A DNA stretch of 64,000 bases, taken from contig OY741265.1 in assembly GCA_963514095.1 (NCBI GenBank), positions 32,970,290 through 33,034,289 on the forward strand. Reading direction: 5' to 3'. Under the pieces are notes generated by a model. That model searched no databases. It saw only the letters and a list, made by a program, of their open reading frames with translations, and was not told the DNA's origin. How positions within the stretch are numbered: the first letter of the stretch is position 1; the number at the start of each line of letters is the position of its first letter. The translations under genes were made by a program, and so were the position numbers. Of this stretch, positions 58,201 to 60,237 are shown in pieces. The DNA is from Eutrigla gurnardus. Taxonomy: Eukaryota > Chordata > Actinopteri > Perciformes > Triglidae.

Positions 58201-59497
58201 GCGGGTTTTACTACTGAACCACCTTCTTCCTGTTTTGATGCTGGTAGATGTGGCAGGAACGGACAATGCAAGGTTTATAATAGTGGTTTTCAACGTTGAA
58301 ATATATATATTTTCAGAAATGTTGTGAACCCTCAACCTCCTTTTTACTCACTACATGAGGAACATTCAATTCAATTCTACAACAGAAGTTTTCAGGACAC
58401 ATAGTGGAGAGGCTTAATAGGCTTTTAGGCAGAAATTTCGTGCAGCCCAGACCTTCGGGTTCCAACTGCATTTGGTGTTAGTAGTAGTAGCATTAGCAGT
58501 AGTGGTAGTATTAGGAGAAGCAATAGTATCAACAGTAGTATTAGTATAAACAGTAGTAGAAGTATTAACAGTAGTAGTATAAACAGTAGTAGTAGCATTA
58601 GCAGTAGTAGTATTAGTATTAAAAGTGGTAGTAGTATTGACAGTAGTAGTATCAACAGTAGTAGTAGTATTAGCAGGAGTGGTAGTATTAGGAGAAGAAA
58701 TAGTATCAACAGTAGTATTAGTATTAACAATAGTAGAAGTATTAACAGTAGTAGTAGTAACAGTAGTAGTAGCATTAGCAGTAGTAGTATTAGTATTAAC
58801 AGTAGTAGTAGTGTTAACAGTAGTAGTAGTATTAGCAGTAGTATTAACAGAAGCAATAGTATCAACAGTAGTATTAGTATTAACAGTAGTAGAAGTATTA
58901 ACAGTAGTAGTAGCATTAGCAGTAGTAGTATTAGTATTAACAGTAGTAGTAGTATTAGCAGTAGTGGTAGTATTAACAGAAGCAATAGTATCAACAGTAG
59001 GCCTACAAGTGAAACATTAAAGCATTGGAATTATTAAGCTAGTTAGCTAACAATCAGACAAGTAGGATAAGTGATAAGTGTTTGTTACCTGCTTATTATT
59101 ATTATTAGTAGTAGTATTAGTATTATTATTAGTATAATTATTACAAACGTAAATATGGCTACAGTTCAAATAAAGATAATTGTATTTGGTACTCTCCCTA
59201 GACCCCCCTGCCTCCCTGTCCCTGCTGGTCCTCTACATCCTCCTGGGTGTAGTGGCGGGCAGCCTGGTGCTCTGCTGGTGCTGTTGGTCGCCCGGTTGGT
59301 TCCTGTGGCGTGTCAGCTTCTTTCGCTTCCTGCCCTGCTGCAATTCGGCCTGCGCCTCCTGCCAGCTCTGTGCCCGCAGCTGCACCCACAGCAAGGAGCA
59401 CCGAGCTGCCAAAGTCACCCCACACACACCAGGGGATGGGCCGGGCACCACCACCACCACCGGTGCTGAGGAGGATGTTACCACGGCAGCTGTTTAG
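11414..59497 (+). CDS. ldlrad2: ldlrad2: CUB + LDL-receptor class A membrane protein (five exons)
   Basis: Join 11414-11513, 23369-23854, 44488-44637, 44826-44963, 59202-59497: 1170 nt, 389 codons plus stop. Domain order: signal peptide (about 1-30), CUB (about 38-195), one LDLa module (Cys202-Cys244), Pro-rich stalk (about 248-285), transmembrane helix (about 297-317), Cys-rich cytoplasmic tail. All four introns are phase 1 with GT-AG ends, the layout of shuffled extracellular modules. Vertebrate LDLRAD2 has this CUB-LDLa composition and shares the FCGQT..QGDG, FFLVYSL, RLVTRG.QPRVDFVG and FTSFRLG stretches as I remember them; the human protein is shorter. It should be a type I plasma membrane protein with an unknown ligand. 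N-glycosylation sequons occur at NQS (198), NLT and NES. No coding damage is visible despite heavily invaded introns. Confidence 0.85.
11766..12085. mobile_element. hAT-type MITE with CAGTGGCGG / CCGCCCCTG ends, copy 1
   Basis: A 320-bp GC-rich element in intron 1. It is bounded by CAGTGGCGGTCC and CCGCCCCTG, inverted with a mismatch. Internally it has GCGCCTATTCGCGGCGCTTCCGCGG and a T-rich patch (positions near 11990). A homologous copy lies at 20013-20380. No clear 8-bp target duplication was found. The short ORFs inside are composition effects. 12086-12334 shows nothing else. Confidence 0.6.
12553..12936 (+). mobile_element. tRNA-derived SINE, near full length
   Basis: The head GGCTGCACGGTGGTGTAGTGG, then GGTAGCAC and GGTTCGATTCC, gives RNA polymerase III A- and B-box-like sequences. 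The conserved fish body follows (TCCTCCCACAGTCCAAAGAC; CAGCTGGGATCGGCTCCAGC), ending in a GGAT repeat (12919-12935). Flanking TAATAG sequences may be the target duplication. It sits inside a low-copy GGGGGTCC-rich repeat (12335-12545 and 12937-13010). Fragments of the same family occur at 30225-30510 and 55705-55895. Confidence 0.8.
13604..14700 (+). pseudogene. hAT-like ORF fragment interrupted by a second hAT element
   Basis: 13604-13703 encodes GGDLEYLVKNNFAKLPLQRQ and continues RIKSDGRP. After the inserted element (13704-14630) the frame resumes with RPTPKLELRTD at 14631. Across the insertion the 8-bp target duplication falls in the Gly-Arg-Pro codons. A GRPTP motif after a short helical lead is found near the N-terminus of TTF/MYM-finger hAT proteins (recalled, not searched). 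It then runs into a (GT)n(GA)n microsatellite and is not functional. Confidence 0.45.
13704..14630. mobile_element. Nonautonomous hAT element with exact 8-bp target duplication
   Basis: 927 bp. The left end CAGGGGCGTCAATT and the complement of the right end CAGTGGCGTCAATT match at 13 of 14 bases, and TATGGCAAGG recurs in both subterminal regions. It is flanked by the perfect duplication CGGCCGGC (13696-13703 and 14631-14638), which is itself a palindrome. No transposase remains. It is inserted into the coding relic described above. Confidence 0.85.
14711..14772. repeat. (GT)n(GA)n compound microsatellite
   Basis: About ten GT units are followed by about twenty GA units, uninterrupted, hence probably length-polymorphic. 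It lies in intron 1. Confidence 0.95.
14775..15964. other. Unassigned intron 1 sequence
   Basis: No open frame with recognisable motifs and no paired repeats. A short (GT)n followed by a G-run lies at 15845-15870. Confidence 0.4.
15966..17616. mobile_element. Harbinger (PIF) deletion derivative with both genes partly kept
   Basis: 1651 bp with inverted ends GGCCCTCATTTATAAA and a 3-bp duplication CAG (15963-15965, 17617-17619), as expected for Harbinger. The plus strand near 16556-16610 encodes RYNEWHARARSVVER, like the C-terminal helix of Harbinger DDE transposases, where RxxVERT/GLLK usually follows. The minus strand encodes a Myb/SANT-like protein (17177 down to 16730) with ERTVAELKKKWSDLK. 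Two genes on opposite strands is the autonomous Harbinger layout; the transposase core is missing. Both subterminal regions carry repeated GCGTACGCAC-type motifs, plausible transposase binding sites. Confidence 0.75.
16730..17260 (-). pseudogene. Harbinger Myb/SANT-like DNA-binding protein, broken
   Basis: Read on the minus strand: CEWQHIAAAVGVSWTERTV, then AELKKKWSDLKVN, a tri-helical Myb/SANT-like segment. After a non-coding stretch there is an acidic/Gly-rich part and a C-terminal helix (VLQLQRDTITAINNVADEL). The helix at 16730-16921 is in a separate frame. In the family this protein accompanies the transposase and assists nuclear entry and DNA recognition. It is either spliced or decayed here. 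Confidence 0.6.
17680..18003 (+). repeat. Minisatellite block 1 (GAGGACTATGTA / GAGGACCACTA)
   Basis: About 27 copies of an 11-12 bp unit alternating GAGGACTATGTA and GAGGACCACTA types. The same units recur at 20545-20862 and 21418-21560, with a few copies at 22485-22510. Confidence 0.95.
18136..19530 (+). repeat. LTR-like unit, family TGTTGGGACCTCACC, copy 1
   Basis: It starts TGTTGGGACCTCACC. It carries GCCCTATTGGCTGACA (inverted CCAAT) and a TATA box (CTATATAAACC, about 18342-18352), the composition of an LTR promoter. The sequence continues through a GC-rich stretch to an AATAAA at about 19492. The right boundary is uncertain. Homologous units lie at 40241-41030 (+) and 41050-41506 (-), and a related start at 45441. 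No gag-pol is attached. Chance ORFs here (for example 18266-18754) have no domains. Confidence 0.5.
19548..19700 (+). mobile_element. (GA)n tract and fish retroposon tail
   Basis: A 30-bp (GA)n is followed by ACATTTAGGTCATTTAGCAG, then ACGCTTTTGTCCAAAGCGAC, a widespread fish SINE/LINE 3' tail. Its head is missing. A T-run and G-run at 19790-19812 follow. Confidence 0.5.
20013..20380. mobile_element. hAT-type MITE, copy 2 (5' end altered)
   Basis: It matches 11766-12085 closely from TTTTATTTTGAAAATTGACC to GAAACCGCCCCTG. It adds about 75 bp in the middle (CATCTGGTGTGAATTACACT and a second GCGCCTATTCGCGGC). The left CAGTGGCGG terminus is replaced by a duplicated TTTTATTTTGAAAATTG. Confidence 0.65.
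20545..20862 (+). repeat. Minisatellite block 2
   Basis: The same 11-12 bp unit as at 17680-18003. The preceding segment (20384-20540: TCAACCACATGGGATACCAT, later GGGAGCCCTGCAGAAAATG) recurs before block 3 (21289-21417). The following segment (20930-21040: GAGTAGCGAGTCACACAATC) recurs from block 1 (18009-18115). The arrays are therefore pieces of a higher-order duplication. Confidence 0.95.
21418..21569 (+). repeat. Minisatellite block 3
   Basis: Units of the same family, interrupted at 21570 by the hAT element and continuing at 22476-22510. Confidence 0.9.
21570..22475. mobile_element. hAT element inserted in the minisatellite, with 8-bp duplication
   Basis: 906 bp starting CAGGGGTATTCAATTAAAAG and ending CCATTTGGGGATGCCTG. 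It is flanked by the exact duplication TAGTAGAC (21562-21569 and 22476-22483), which is minisatellite sequence, proving insertion into the array. It encodes a minus-strand transposase N-terminus. The middle and C-terminus of the transposase are missing, so it is a deletion derivative. Confidence 0.85.
21772..22317 (-). pseudogene. hAT transposase N-terminal part (GTF2IRD2/ZBED-like)
   Basis: The first segment (22317-22069) contains KRRKFDMENHCFQDEWTEKY, then MFILPAGSSKPVCLICSENV, the BED/SCAN-like zinc finger opening of Charlie-type hAT transposases and of GTF2IRD2, which was domesticated from one. The second (22005-21772) has TAQQRANECSLKVSWILGQH, the segment that follows in that family. A stop and frame change separate them. 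The RNase H-like catalytic domain is absent. Confidence 0.7.
22484..23368. other. End of intron 1, no gene
   Basis: It contains the right end of the TIR unit (to 23025), then AT-rich sequence and a good pyrimidine tract with CAG acceptor at 23366-23368. Nothing else was recognised. Confidence 0.4.
23369..23854 (+). CDS. ldlrad2: ldlrad2 exon 2: CUB domain
   Basis: It opens VNVVDFCGQTIQGDG and closes TQPRVDFVGDFTSFRLG, preceded by CTCATCAG and followed by GTAAGA. The whole CUB domain is in one exon: Cys in FCGQT, Cys in GTDCHL, then FFLVYSL, DPCHAGSYVQFYDG and PLCGK. Between the second and third Cys lies a Pro/Ser-rich stretch (about 30 residues: PLSPAPLFPESP onward) not usual in CUB folds; it would form a surface loop. 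Both ends are phase 1. Confidence 0.9.
24015..24245 (+). mobile_element. tRNA-derived SINE (second family)
   Basis: The head GGATTAGCTCAGGAGGTAGAGC contains an A box and GGTTCGATCCC a B box. The body has CTGAGCAAGACACCTCATCC. The tail AAAGCGCTTTGGATAAAAGC then TGTATAAATGAGGACCATTT is typical of fish SINEs. The head looks like a tRNA but the anticodon arm is altered and the sequence runs on into the SINE body, so it is not a tRNA gene. Another copy in reverse lies at 41510-42925 (split). Confidence 0.8.
24246..24990. other. Unassigned intron 2 sequence with a small palindrome
   Basis: No coding signal. 24808-24837 is a perfect palindrome with 14-bp arms (ACTTGTTTATAGTT). The phrase TTAAGTCCCTGAGGGTTCAG at about 24645-24665 recurs with one change at 28919-28938, on the other side of the LINE. 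This hints that a related repeat lies on both sides. Confidence 0.4.
25170..28496 (-). CDS. LINE ORF: 2A-like motif, endonuclease, reverse transcriptase
   Basis: The open frame begins at 28880, but the first ~128 codons translate the 5' tandem repeats. The Met at 28496 (MHSLFTVLIATVTLL), giving 1108 codons, is a more natural start. A basic-hydrophobic segment RKRFLLFILLLISG runs into IQPNPGP (28130-28113), like 2A-type sequences before the endonuclease of L2/CR1/Rex-type LINEs. Endonuclease motifs: HLNIRSL, LSETWLSK, GGGVAIYC, LTGDLNWDW, DISDHCVI. RT motifs: NNYRPISKLSI, FVDLSKAFDTVDHS, GVPQGSVLGPILF and catalytic FYADDTVIY (YADD at 26042-26031). The C-terminal region has VYHGALRFVTGCK. It is complete to its stop at 25170. 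Confidence 0.85.
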   Translation of the reverse strand: MHSLFTVLIATVTLLDFGLTSHHGECTSAIVLSPPIIPNPETNNLLSERSEQVLIHFYMDSFIFAQWLCLVCTSVLESNFILSDKSLVMLHARLHSKTETPSNLEITRKRFLLFILLLISGIQPNPGPGTAICNTPAEFKDRTGLGVIHLNIRSLPSKIDMLHIWAKSTDADVIVLSETWLSKSYSDKAISIKGYNVFRADRPKKGGGVAIYCKSKFNVNVLQSKSISKQFEFLAINLEISNGFFITVAGCYRPPSATAEALTSLNQLLADLNYKEIILTGDLNWDWLNSKSDAFKDSCVSLNLTQLIESTTHPNLKCPEKSSLIDLFLTNAPHKYSMSGVFANDISDHCVIAAVRNAKIPKSKPRILIKRNMKAFVEQGFFHDLYNFNWDRIELIDDVETAWQFFSEGFSSLLDKHAPFRRYRVKGRDNPWFTPDLADLLHHRNLAWAKARKTQSEADKLIFRQLRNRFTFLIKKAKSSFYLSTITKNLNDPKKFWKVIKSISATDNHSELPSCIANDATTVTDRATILDCFNNHFSASGSLFSRSSSTIAMPALNPVSSALDVGNTPLGHISAGQPSLVFRLFSVEEVRRALLSLDITKSAGPDHLEPYFLKLAADFIAKPLQYLFNLSITTNCIPEIWKVAYVLPLLKGGDPTCLNNYRPISKLSILSKVLEGLVNDQLKDFLHTYNILSPYQSGFRKQHSTITATLKLTNDIIDWLDHKKFCTALFVDLSKAFDTVDHSILKRRLLDIGLSEQAVGWFDNYLSNRKQCVHFEGSSSNLLNVSTGVPQGSVLGPILFVIYVNTLGRNIPNAKFHFYADDTVIYCCGSTLAEALGNLQISFNLVESQLIELRLVLNAVKTKLMIFSNGREVPVSPPSISSLQGCEIELLTCYKYLGILIDDRLSFIPHVENLVKKLRLKLGFFFRHRSCFSFSTRKKLVAATFLPVLDYGDLLYMYAPANRLRSLDTVYHGALRFVTGCKALTHHCTLYARVEWPSLAARRLIHWHIFIYKVILGLLPLYLCNYLSKSQSNYRLRSNEFYLLNVPKVNTELGKHCFKYAAPAAWNALQKTLKLKELINLGSLKTRVREIGAASYRTCSCFNVNPNF
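28540..28830 (-). repeat. Tandem repeats in the LINE 5' region
   Basis: Around eight imperfect units of 25-35 bp share GCAGAGCAGGGTG and CAGGCCGCAGGCT. Tandem monomers at a LINE 5' end can act as an internal promoter. They are translated in frame as a Leu/Pro/Cys-rich leader if the far upstream Met is used. Confidence 0.8.
28821..28893. repeat. Perfect 34-bp inverted repeat, 5-nt loop
   Basis: Left arm 28821-28854, loop TTGTA, right arm 28860-28893, all 34 pairs complementary. It marks the junction between the LINE 5' repeats and the flanking intron. Confidence 0.95.
28894..29515. other. Unassigned intron 2 sequence
   Basis: AT-rich with no recognisable ORF. It holds a second copy of TTAAGTCCCTAAGGGTTCAG (28919-28938). 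Confidence 0.4.
29517..30209. mobile_element. Probable hAT element, TAGGGGTG / CACCCCTA ends
   Basis: The left TAGGGGTG (29517) and right CACCCCTA (30209) are inverted. The right subterminal GGAACCGGTTCTTGATTCCC is a familiar hAT end. No 8-bp duplication was seen and no transposase remains. The pairing of ends is therefore uncertain. Confidence 0.35.
30225..30510 (+). mobile_element. SINE fragment with an internal 41-bp triplication
   Basis: It matches the body and tail of the SINE at 12553-12936, starting at GCGTGGGTTCTCTCCGGG and ending in GATGGATGGATG. The head is lost. A 41-bp segment (CCTGTCTGTCTCTACATGTC onward) occurs three times in tandem at 30283, 30324 and 30365, while the full-length SINE has it once. 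Confidence 0.75.
30912..31041 (-). mobile_element. tRNA-derived SINE fragment
   Basis: CACATTCACACCCCGATGG, GGCAATTTGGGGTTCAGTAT and the end GAGCCACAGCCGC (complement of an A-box-bearing head) match a fish SINE family also seen at 44059-44257. 30511-30911 is AT-rich intron with no recognisable feature. Confidence 0.6.
31042..32310. other. Intron 2 sequence ending in a hAT terminus
   Basis: Mostly unassigned and AT-rich at 31490-31640. 32255-32310 reads AGTACCGGTATACCGTGCAACCCTA. Its complement TAGGGTTGCACGGTATACCG is a common fish hAT terminus; the opposite end was not found. The ORF at 31878-32261 is Leu/Ser-rich and unlikely to be real. Confidence 0.35.
32312..32390. repeat. (TATATG)n microsatellite
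   Basis: About 75 bases of TATATGTATATA-type repeats immediately next to the hAT terminus. Confidence 0.9.
32897..35542 (+). pseudogene. THAP-DDE transposase of the ISL2EU element
   Basis: Exon 1: ATG at 32897 and six codons, then the MITE, resuming at 33878. It then encodes a THAP zinc finger (CHCSVPLCHSNK; VSLRKKWIKAVCRDEG; FVCSRHFEE; SVPSRFQWNNW) to a GTATGT donor at 34369. Exon 2 starts after ACAG at 34761: coiled coil (EEEIKELTTELSQLKLDQ), helix-turn-helix (VLADMFQVSVSTVAHVI), then the DDE_4 core. The first Asp (VIIDCTEV) and the final ILVERAIRRVKEY helix are present. The stretch between SSYKNT and ARLRILVE that should hold the second Asp is missing (junction near 35360). A TAA at 34982 interrupts exon 2. 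Confidence 0.75.
32917..33877. mobile_element. Harbinger-like MITE, GGGCCCTAGTTTCGT ends, copy 1
   Basis: A 961-bp GC-rich element with inverted ends GGGCCCTAGTTTCGT. The right flank is TAG and the left flank GAG. Removing the insert with TAG as the 3-bp target leaves the transposase reading continuously into the first THAP cysteine, so TAG is likely the original duplication with one base changed. It has no transposase. A second copy starts at 63589. Confidence 0.75.
35743..38126 (-). pseudogene. SWIM + YqaJ nuclease gene of the ISL2EU element
   Basis: Minus strand. First exon 38126-37961: MMEDPKLTY onward, with SKLDKGYSFFFENFIHDYE before a GTGAGT donor. SWIM exon 37258-37136: CSCTAGKVLCNHLVALLFES (CxC..CxH), flanked by TGTAG and GTGAGG. 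A further exon begins 36680 (DPSPQVLSLGERLKNLRPQP). The YqaJ domain occupies 36367-35743: KPRVTASRFYEVSHV, CGFVIHPDAPQLAP, LAEVKCPD with the catalytic Glu-Val-Lys (36027-36013), and HWQVQGQLAVTG. Frameshifts near 36360, 36175 and 36060 break it. The family resembles phage-type alkaline exonucleases; its role in transposition is not settled. Confidence 0.7.
39142..40191. mobile_element. Nonautonomous hAT element with 8-bp duplication
   Basis: It begins CAGGGCATGAAATTGGCACCC and ends AGTTAACTTCAGGCCCTG. Flanks are CAAATAAA (39134-39141) and CACATAAA (40192-40199), one mismatch. It inserted at the right end of the ISL2EU element. Inside is another inverted pair (about 39375-39402 and 39618-39648: TTCACATACGTCGCTA against TAGCGACATATGTGAA), probably a nested MITE, and an 18-bp G-run at about 39941. 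No transposase remains. Confidence 0.75.
40200..40237. repeat. (AT)n microsatellite
   Basis: About 35 bases of AT repeats directly before the LTR-like unit at 40241. Confidence 0.9.
40241..41030 (+). repeat. LTR-like unit, copy 2
   Basis: TGTTGGGACCTCACCATGAAG start, GCCCTATTGGCTGACAGCCC (inverted CCAAT) and TATA box GGTATAAAGATC at about 40460. It matches 18136-18960 to about GTAGGATATGCTTGTAATTC, then diverges near 41030. No internal coding region. Confidence 0.6.
41050..41506 (-). repeat. LTR-like unit, copy 3 (inverted next to copy 2)
   Basis: The complement from 41506 starts TGTTGGGACCTCACC, with the same CCAAT motif and a TATA-like GCATAAAAAGCC. It lies tail-to-tail with copy 2. It appears to split a minus-strand SINE whose tail (TAAATGGCCTCATT) is at about 41035 and body at 41510. 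Confidence 0.6.
41984..42223 (-). pseudogene. hAT transposase BED-finger fragment
   Basis: The minus strand reads SDLVPKHKSSSIIWRYFGFN, then VNQSEVLCRSCLAKIAPSV, a BED zinc finger with the aromatic IWRYFGF signature and the first Cys pair. The frame stops before the His pair. No catalytic domain follows. Confidence 0.6.
42224..42566. mobile_element. MITE with AAGGTRCGTGTCCACAGG ends
   Basis: Left AAGGTGCGTGTCCACAGG and right CCTGTGGACACGTACCTT are inverted with one mismatch. The interior is GC-rich (GCTCGCGAACGCTCGC). It is inserted inside the hAT at 41657-42850; a fragment of the same family is at 601-672. Target duplication unclear. Confidence 0.7.
42926..44058. other. Unassigned intron 2 sequence
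   Basis: AT-rich repeats (TATTAAT) lie at 43205-43300. 43920-44040 resembles a common fish intronic repeat (CATAAACTCATGTTTCCAATG). No coding signal. Confidence 0.4.
44059..44257 (-). mobile_element. tRNA-derived SINE, near complete
   Basis: It begins with the complement of the tail (AAATGGACCTGCATTTATAT, AGCGCTTTTCTAG) and ends GAGCCACAGCTGCC, the complement of the promoter-bearing head. It lies about 230 bp before exon 3. Confidence 0.7.
44488..44637 (+). CDS. ldlrad2: ldlrad2 exon 3: LDL-receptor class A module
   Basis: After TCTTCTTCTTCAG the exon encodes one complete LDLa repeat with six Cys (spacing C-7-C-4-C-6-C-7-C-13-C) and the Ca-binding acidic cluster CDDKGIDNCGDGSD. It ends TGT AAA G before GTCAGT. 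It is 150 nt and phase 1 at both ends, the usual one-module exon of LDLa proteins. Confidence 0.92.
44826..44963 (+). CDS. ldlrad2: ldlrad2 exon 4: proline-rich stalk
   Basis: The acceptor CATCAGCAG at 44825 was chosen because it keeps phase 1 and an open frame. It encodes IVPPEPPPTMATPPPPFVNP and on to SNESVTG, with donor GTGAGT at 44964. This is an extracellular, probably O-glycosylated spacer. The intron before it is only 188 bp. An alternative acceptor 3 bases upstream (CAG|CAG) would add one residue. Confidence 0.8.
44964..45440. other. Unassigned start of intron 4
   Basis: No ORF with motifs and no repeats recognised. Confidence 0.4.
45441..46441 (+). repeat. LTR-like unit, related family (TGTTG..CAACA)
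   Basis: It begins TGTTGGGACCTCAGAG and ends TACTCCCGCAACA, giving inverted TGTTG/CAACA ends over about 1.0 kb. A (CA)n tract lies at 46320-46336. It shares its first 13 bases with the family at 18136 and 40241, then differs. No target duplication found. Confidence 0.4.
46450..48239. other. Intron 4 sequence with one dispersed repeat
   Basis: 46461-46567 is the complement of a sequence in the 3' flank (60160-60300; shared AGACCTCTGGG and GGTCTGGTC motifs). The remainder shows no recognised gene. 48020-48090 is strongly AT-rich. Confidence 0.45.
49272..53430. mobile_element. ISL2EU deletion derivative (element B), inverted relative to A, with LINE insert
   Basis: Left GTGACCCGCCACGGCAAAAC and right GGTTTTGCCGTGGCTGGTCA. 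The left 830 bp match the right end of element A (complement of 38210-39133). The right 320 bp (53110-53430) match A's left end (32511-32830). Between these, all of A's transposase and nuclease genes are missing. It inserted in L1 sequence at ATATAT, consistent with an AT target duplication. A LINE (50101-53027) was then inserted into it. Confidence 0.8.
50101..53027 (-). mobile_element. Rex1/CR1-like LINE, degraded
   Basis: The plus-strand left end TTTATTAAGGATCCCCATTA is the usual 3' tail of a fish LINE. Minus-strand fragments: endonuclease (52960-52006: LAHVNVCSLRNKV, ISETHLDD, FGGGVAIYL, LLGDMNIDWLG, FSDHNIIAV), linker (52009-51668), RT (51755-50999: SRPISIIPAPSKIMEK, GVPQGSCLGPLLF, FYADDSTLY at 51175-51164) and C-terminus (51008-50336: LVLCHLDYCSVVWAS). 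At least five frame breaks. It interrupts GAATTGACT|GTGATGCTAA of the ISL2EU derivative, as shown by the intact sequence in element A near 38250. Confidence 0.8.
54905..55099. mobile_element. hAT-type hairpin MITE, copy 2
   Basis: 195 bp, identical to the copy at 330-524 except one base (GCGCCACCTA for GCGCCATCTA). Flanked by the exact 8-bp duplication TTATTTCC (54897-54904 and 55100-55107). It lies in the L1-like element. Confidence 0.88.
55705..55895 (+). mobile_element. tRNA-derived SINE, 3' truncated
   Basis: It matches the first half of the SINE at 12553-12936 from GGGCTGCACGGTGGTGTAG to GCCCGTAGGTGTGAATGTGAG, with a small deletion in the B-box region, then stops. It sits at the edge of the L1-like element. 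55896-56362 is AT-rich with no recognisable feature. Confidence 0.7.
56363..56661. repeat. Perfect 111-bp inverted repeat with ~77-nt spacer
   Basis: 56363-56473 is exactly complementary to 56551-56661 over all 111 bases. After a one-base offset the stem continues (CGACTC with GAGTCG). The core GGCTCAGACAGACGATTATC then GGCCGTCGGGACAGTC looks like a MITE end, but the pairing extends about 50 bp outward into AT-rich sequence. No other copy in the window. It lies in intron 4. Confidence 0.95.
56662..58465. other. Intron 4 sequence with a 65-bp tandem duplication
   Basis: 57645-57770 contains two copies of a CTGGTGGCAAATGGTC..CAATACGCATTGAGGACAG unit. A Cys-rich frame at 57240-57370 has an AG before it but the wrong phase to be an ldlrad2 exon. 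Nothing else recognised. Confidence 0.4.
58470..59005. repeat. Degenerate (AGT)n trinucleotide array
   Basis: About 530 bases of GTA, TTA, GCA, ACA, TCA-type triplets in constant phase with higher-order reuse of the phrase CAATAGTATCAACAGTAGTA (near 58520, 58700, 58855 and 58980). Constant phase gives artificial open frames on both strands (poly-Leu/Ile minus, Val-rich plus). A shorter (ATT/AGT)n follows at 59095-59140. It ends about 200 bp before the last exon. Confidence 0.9.
59202..59497 (+). CDS. ldlrad2: ldlrad2 exon 5: transmembrane helix and Cys-rich tail, stop
   Basis: The acceptor CTCTCCCTAG ends at 59201. The exon gives a ~21-residue hydrophobic helix (LSLLVLYILLGVVAGSLVL), then CWCCWSPGW and a cluster of Cys (FLPCCNSACASCQLCARSC), likely palmitoylated or metal-binding. 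A Thr-rich end follows before TAG at 59495-59497. The joined frame stays phase-consistent from exon 4. Confidence 0.85.
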
Positions 59498-59630
59498 AGC
59501 AGAAGGACTGTGCGGTGGATGACTTGTGACATGCTGAGATGTGGGTACAGTATTCTGATACTGAACTGTGGACATTAACAGTTATTGTGCAACATGACCA
59601 AGATCTTTATAGATATATCCGTTGGACCAA

Positions 59631-60237
59631 TGTGGACTAGTAAGCAATGCTGGAGTGTGCAGAGATGAATGGTTATGTTAAACTGGTTTGTGTGCTTTAA
59701 ATGTGATGATGATGATGATGATGATGATGCAGGTGATCAGAGGGTCAAGCAGGGTACAGTGTAACTATAGATTGTGTAAAAAATTATGAATGAATCTGAT
59801 TCCTGGTTAAGACTACAGGATGTTGTTGTTGGTACGATGGTCACAACAATTGATTGTCTCTCATTATCGTTACTGGTCCAAGCCGACACTGACATTGGGG
59901 TCCAATCAGGCTCATATGGTGTCGTCTGAACCAGGCAGAAGAAATGTAATTTCATCTAATTTGAGGTTCTCTCTCTAAACACCAAACGCAAAGCTCGTTT
60001 TCTTTTACATTCAGTCAATGCAAAGACACAAATAGACACTTTTTTTTTGTTTAATTCGTGTGACTCTGTGTCACTAAAGCCTCAGCGTTGAGATTCTCCT
60101 CCTGTTGGCCTGATGTTACTGAACCCTAAATGGAGGAAACAAATTCTCCTGGGTCTGTGGTCCCCCAGAGGTCTAGCTAGTAGCTCACATTAGTCCAGAG
60201 ACCAGACCAGACTATGTGGAAACACCAGAGACTTTCT
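59631..60237 (+). repeat. ~600-bp direct repeat, copy 1 (3' flank of ldlrad2)
   Basis: It starts TGTGGACTAGTAAGCAATGC and ends CACCAGAGACTTTCT. A (GAT)n tract lies at 59705-59729. Copy 2 is 61745-62341. It lies immediately 3' of the stop codon and may be part of the 3' UTR. Confidence 0.9.

Noticed and set aside
58425..59020. 189-codon poly-Leu and 131-codon Val-rich ORFs
   Set aside because: They are products of a phase-constant trinucleotide repeat, with no coding composition apart from the repeat.
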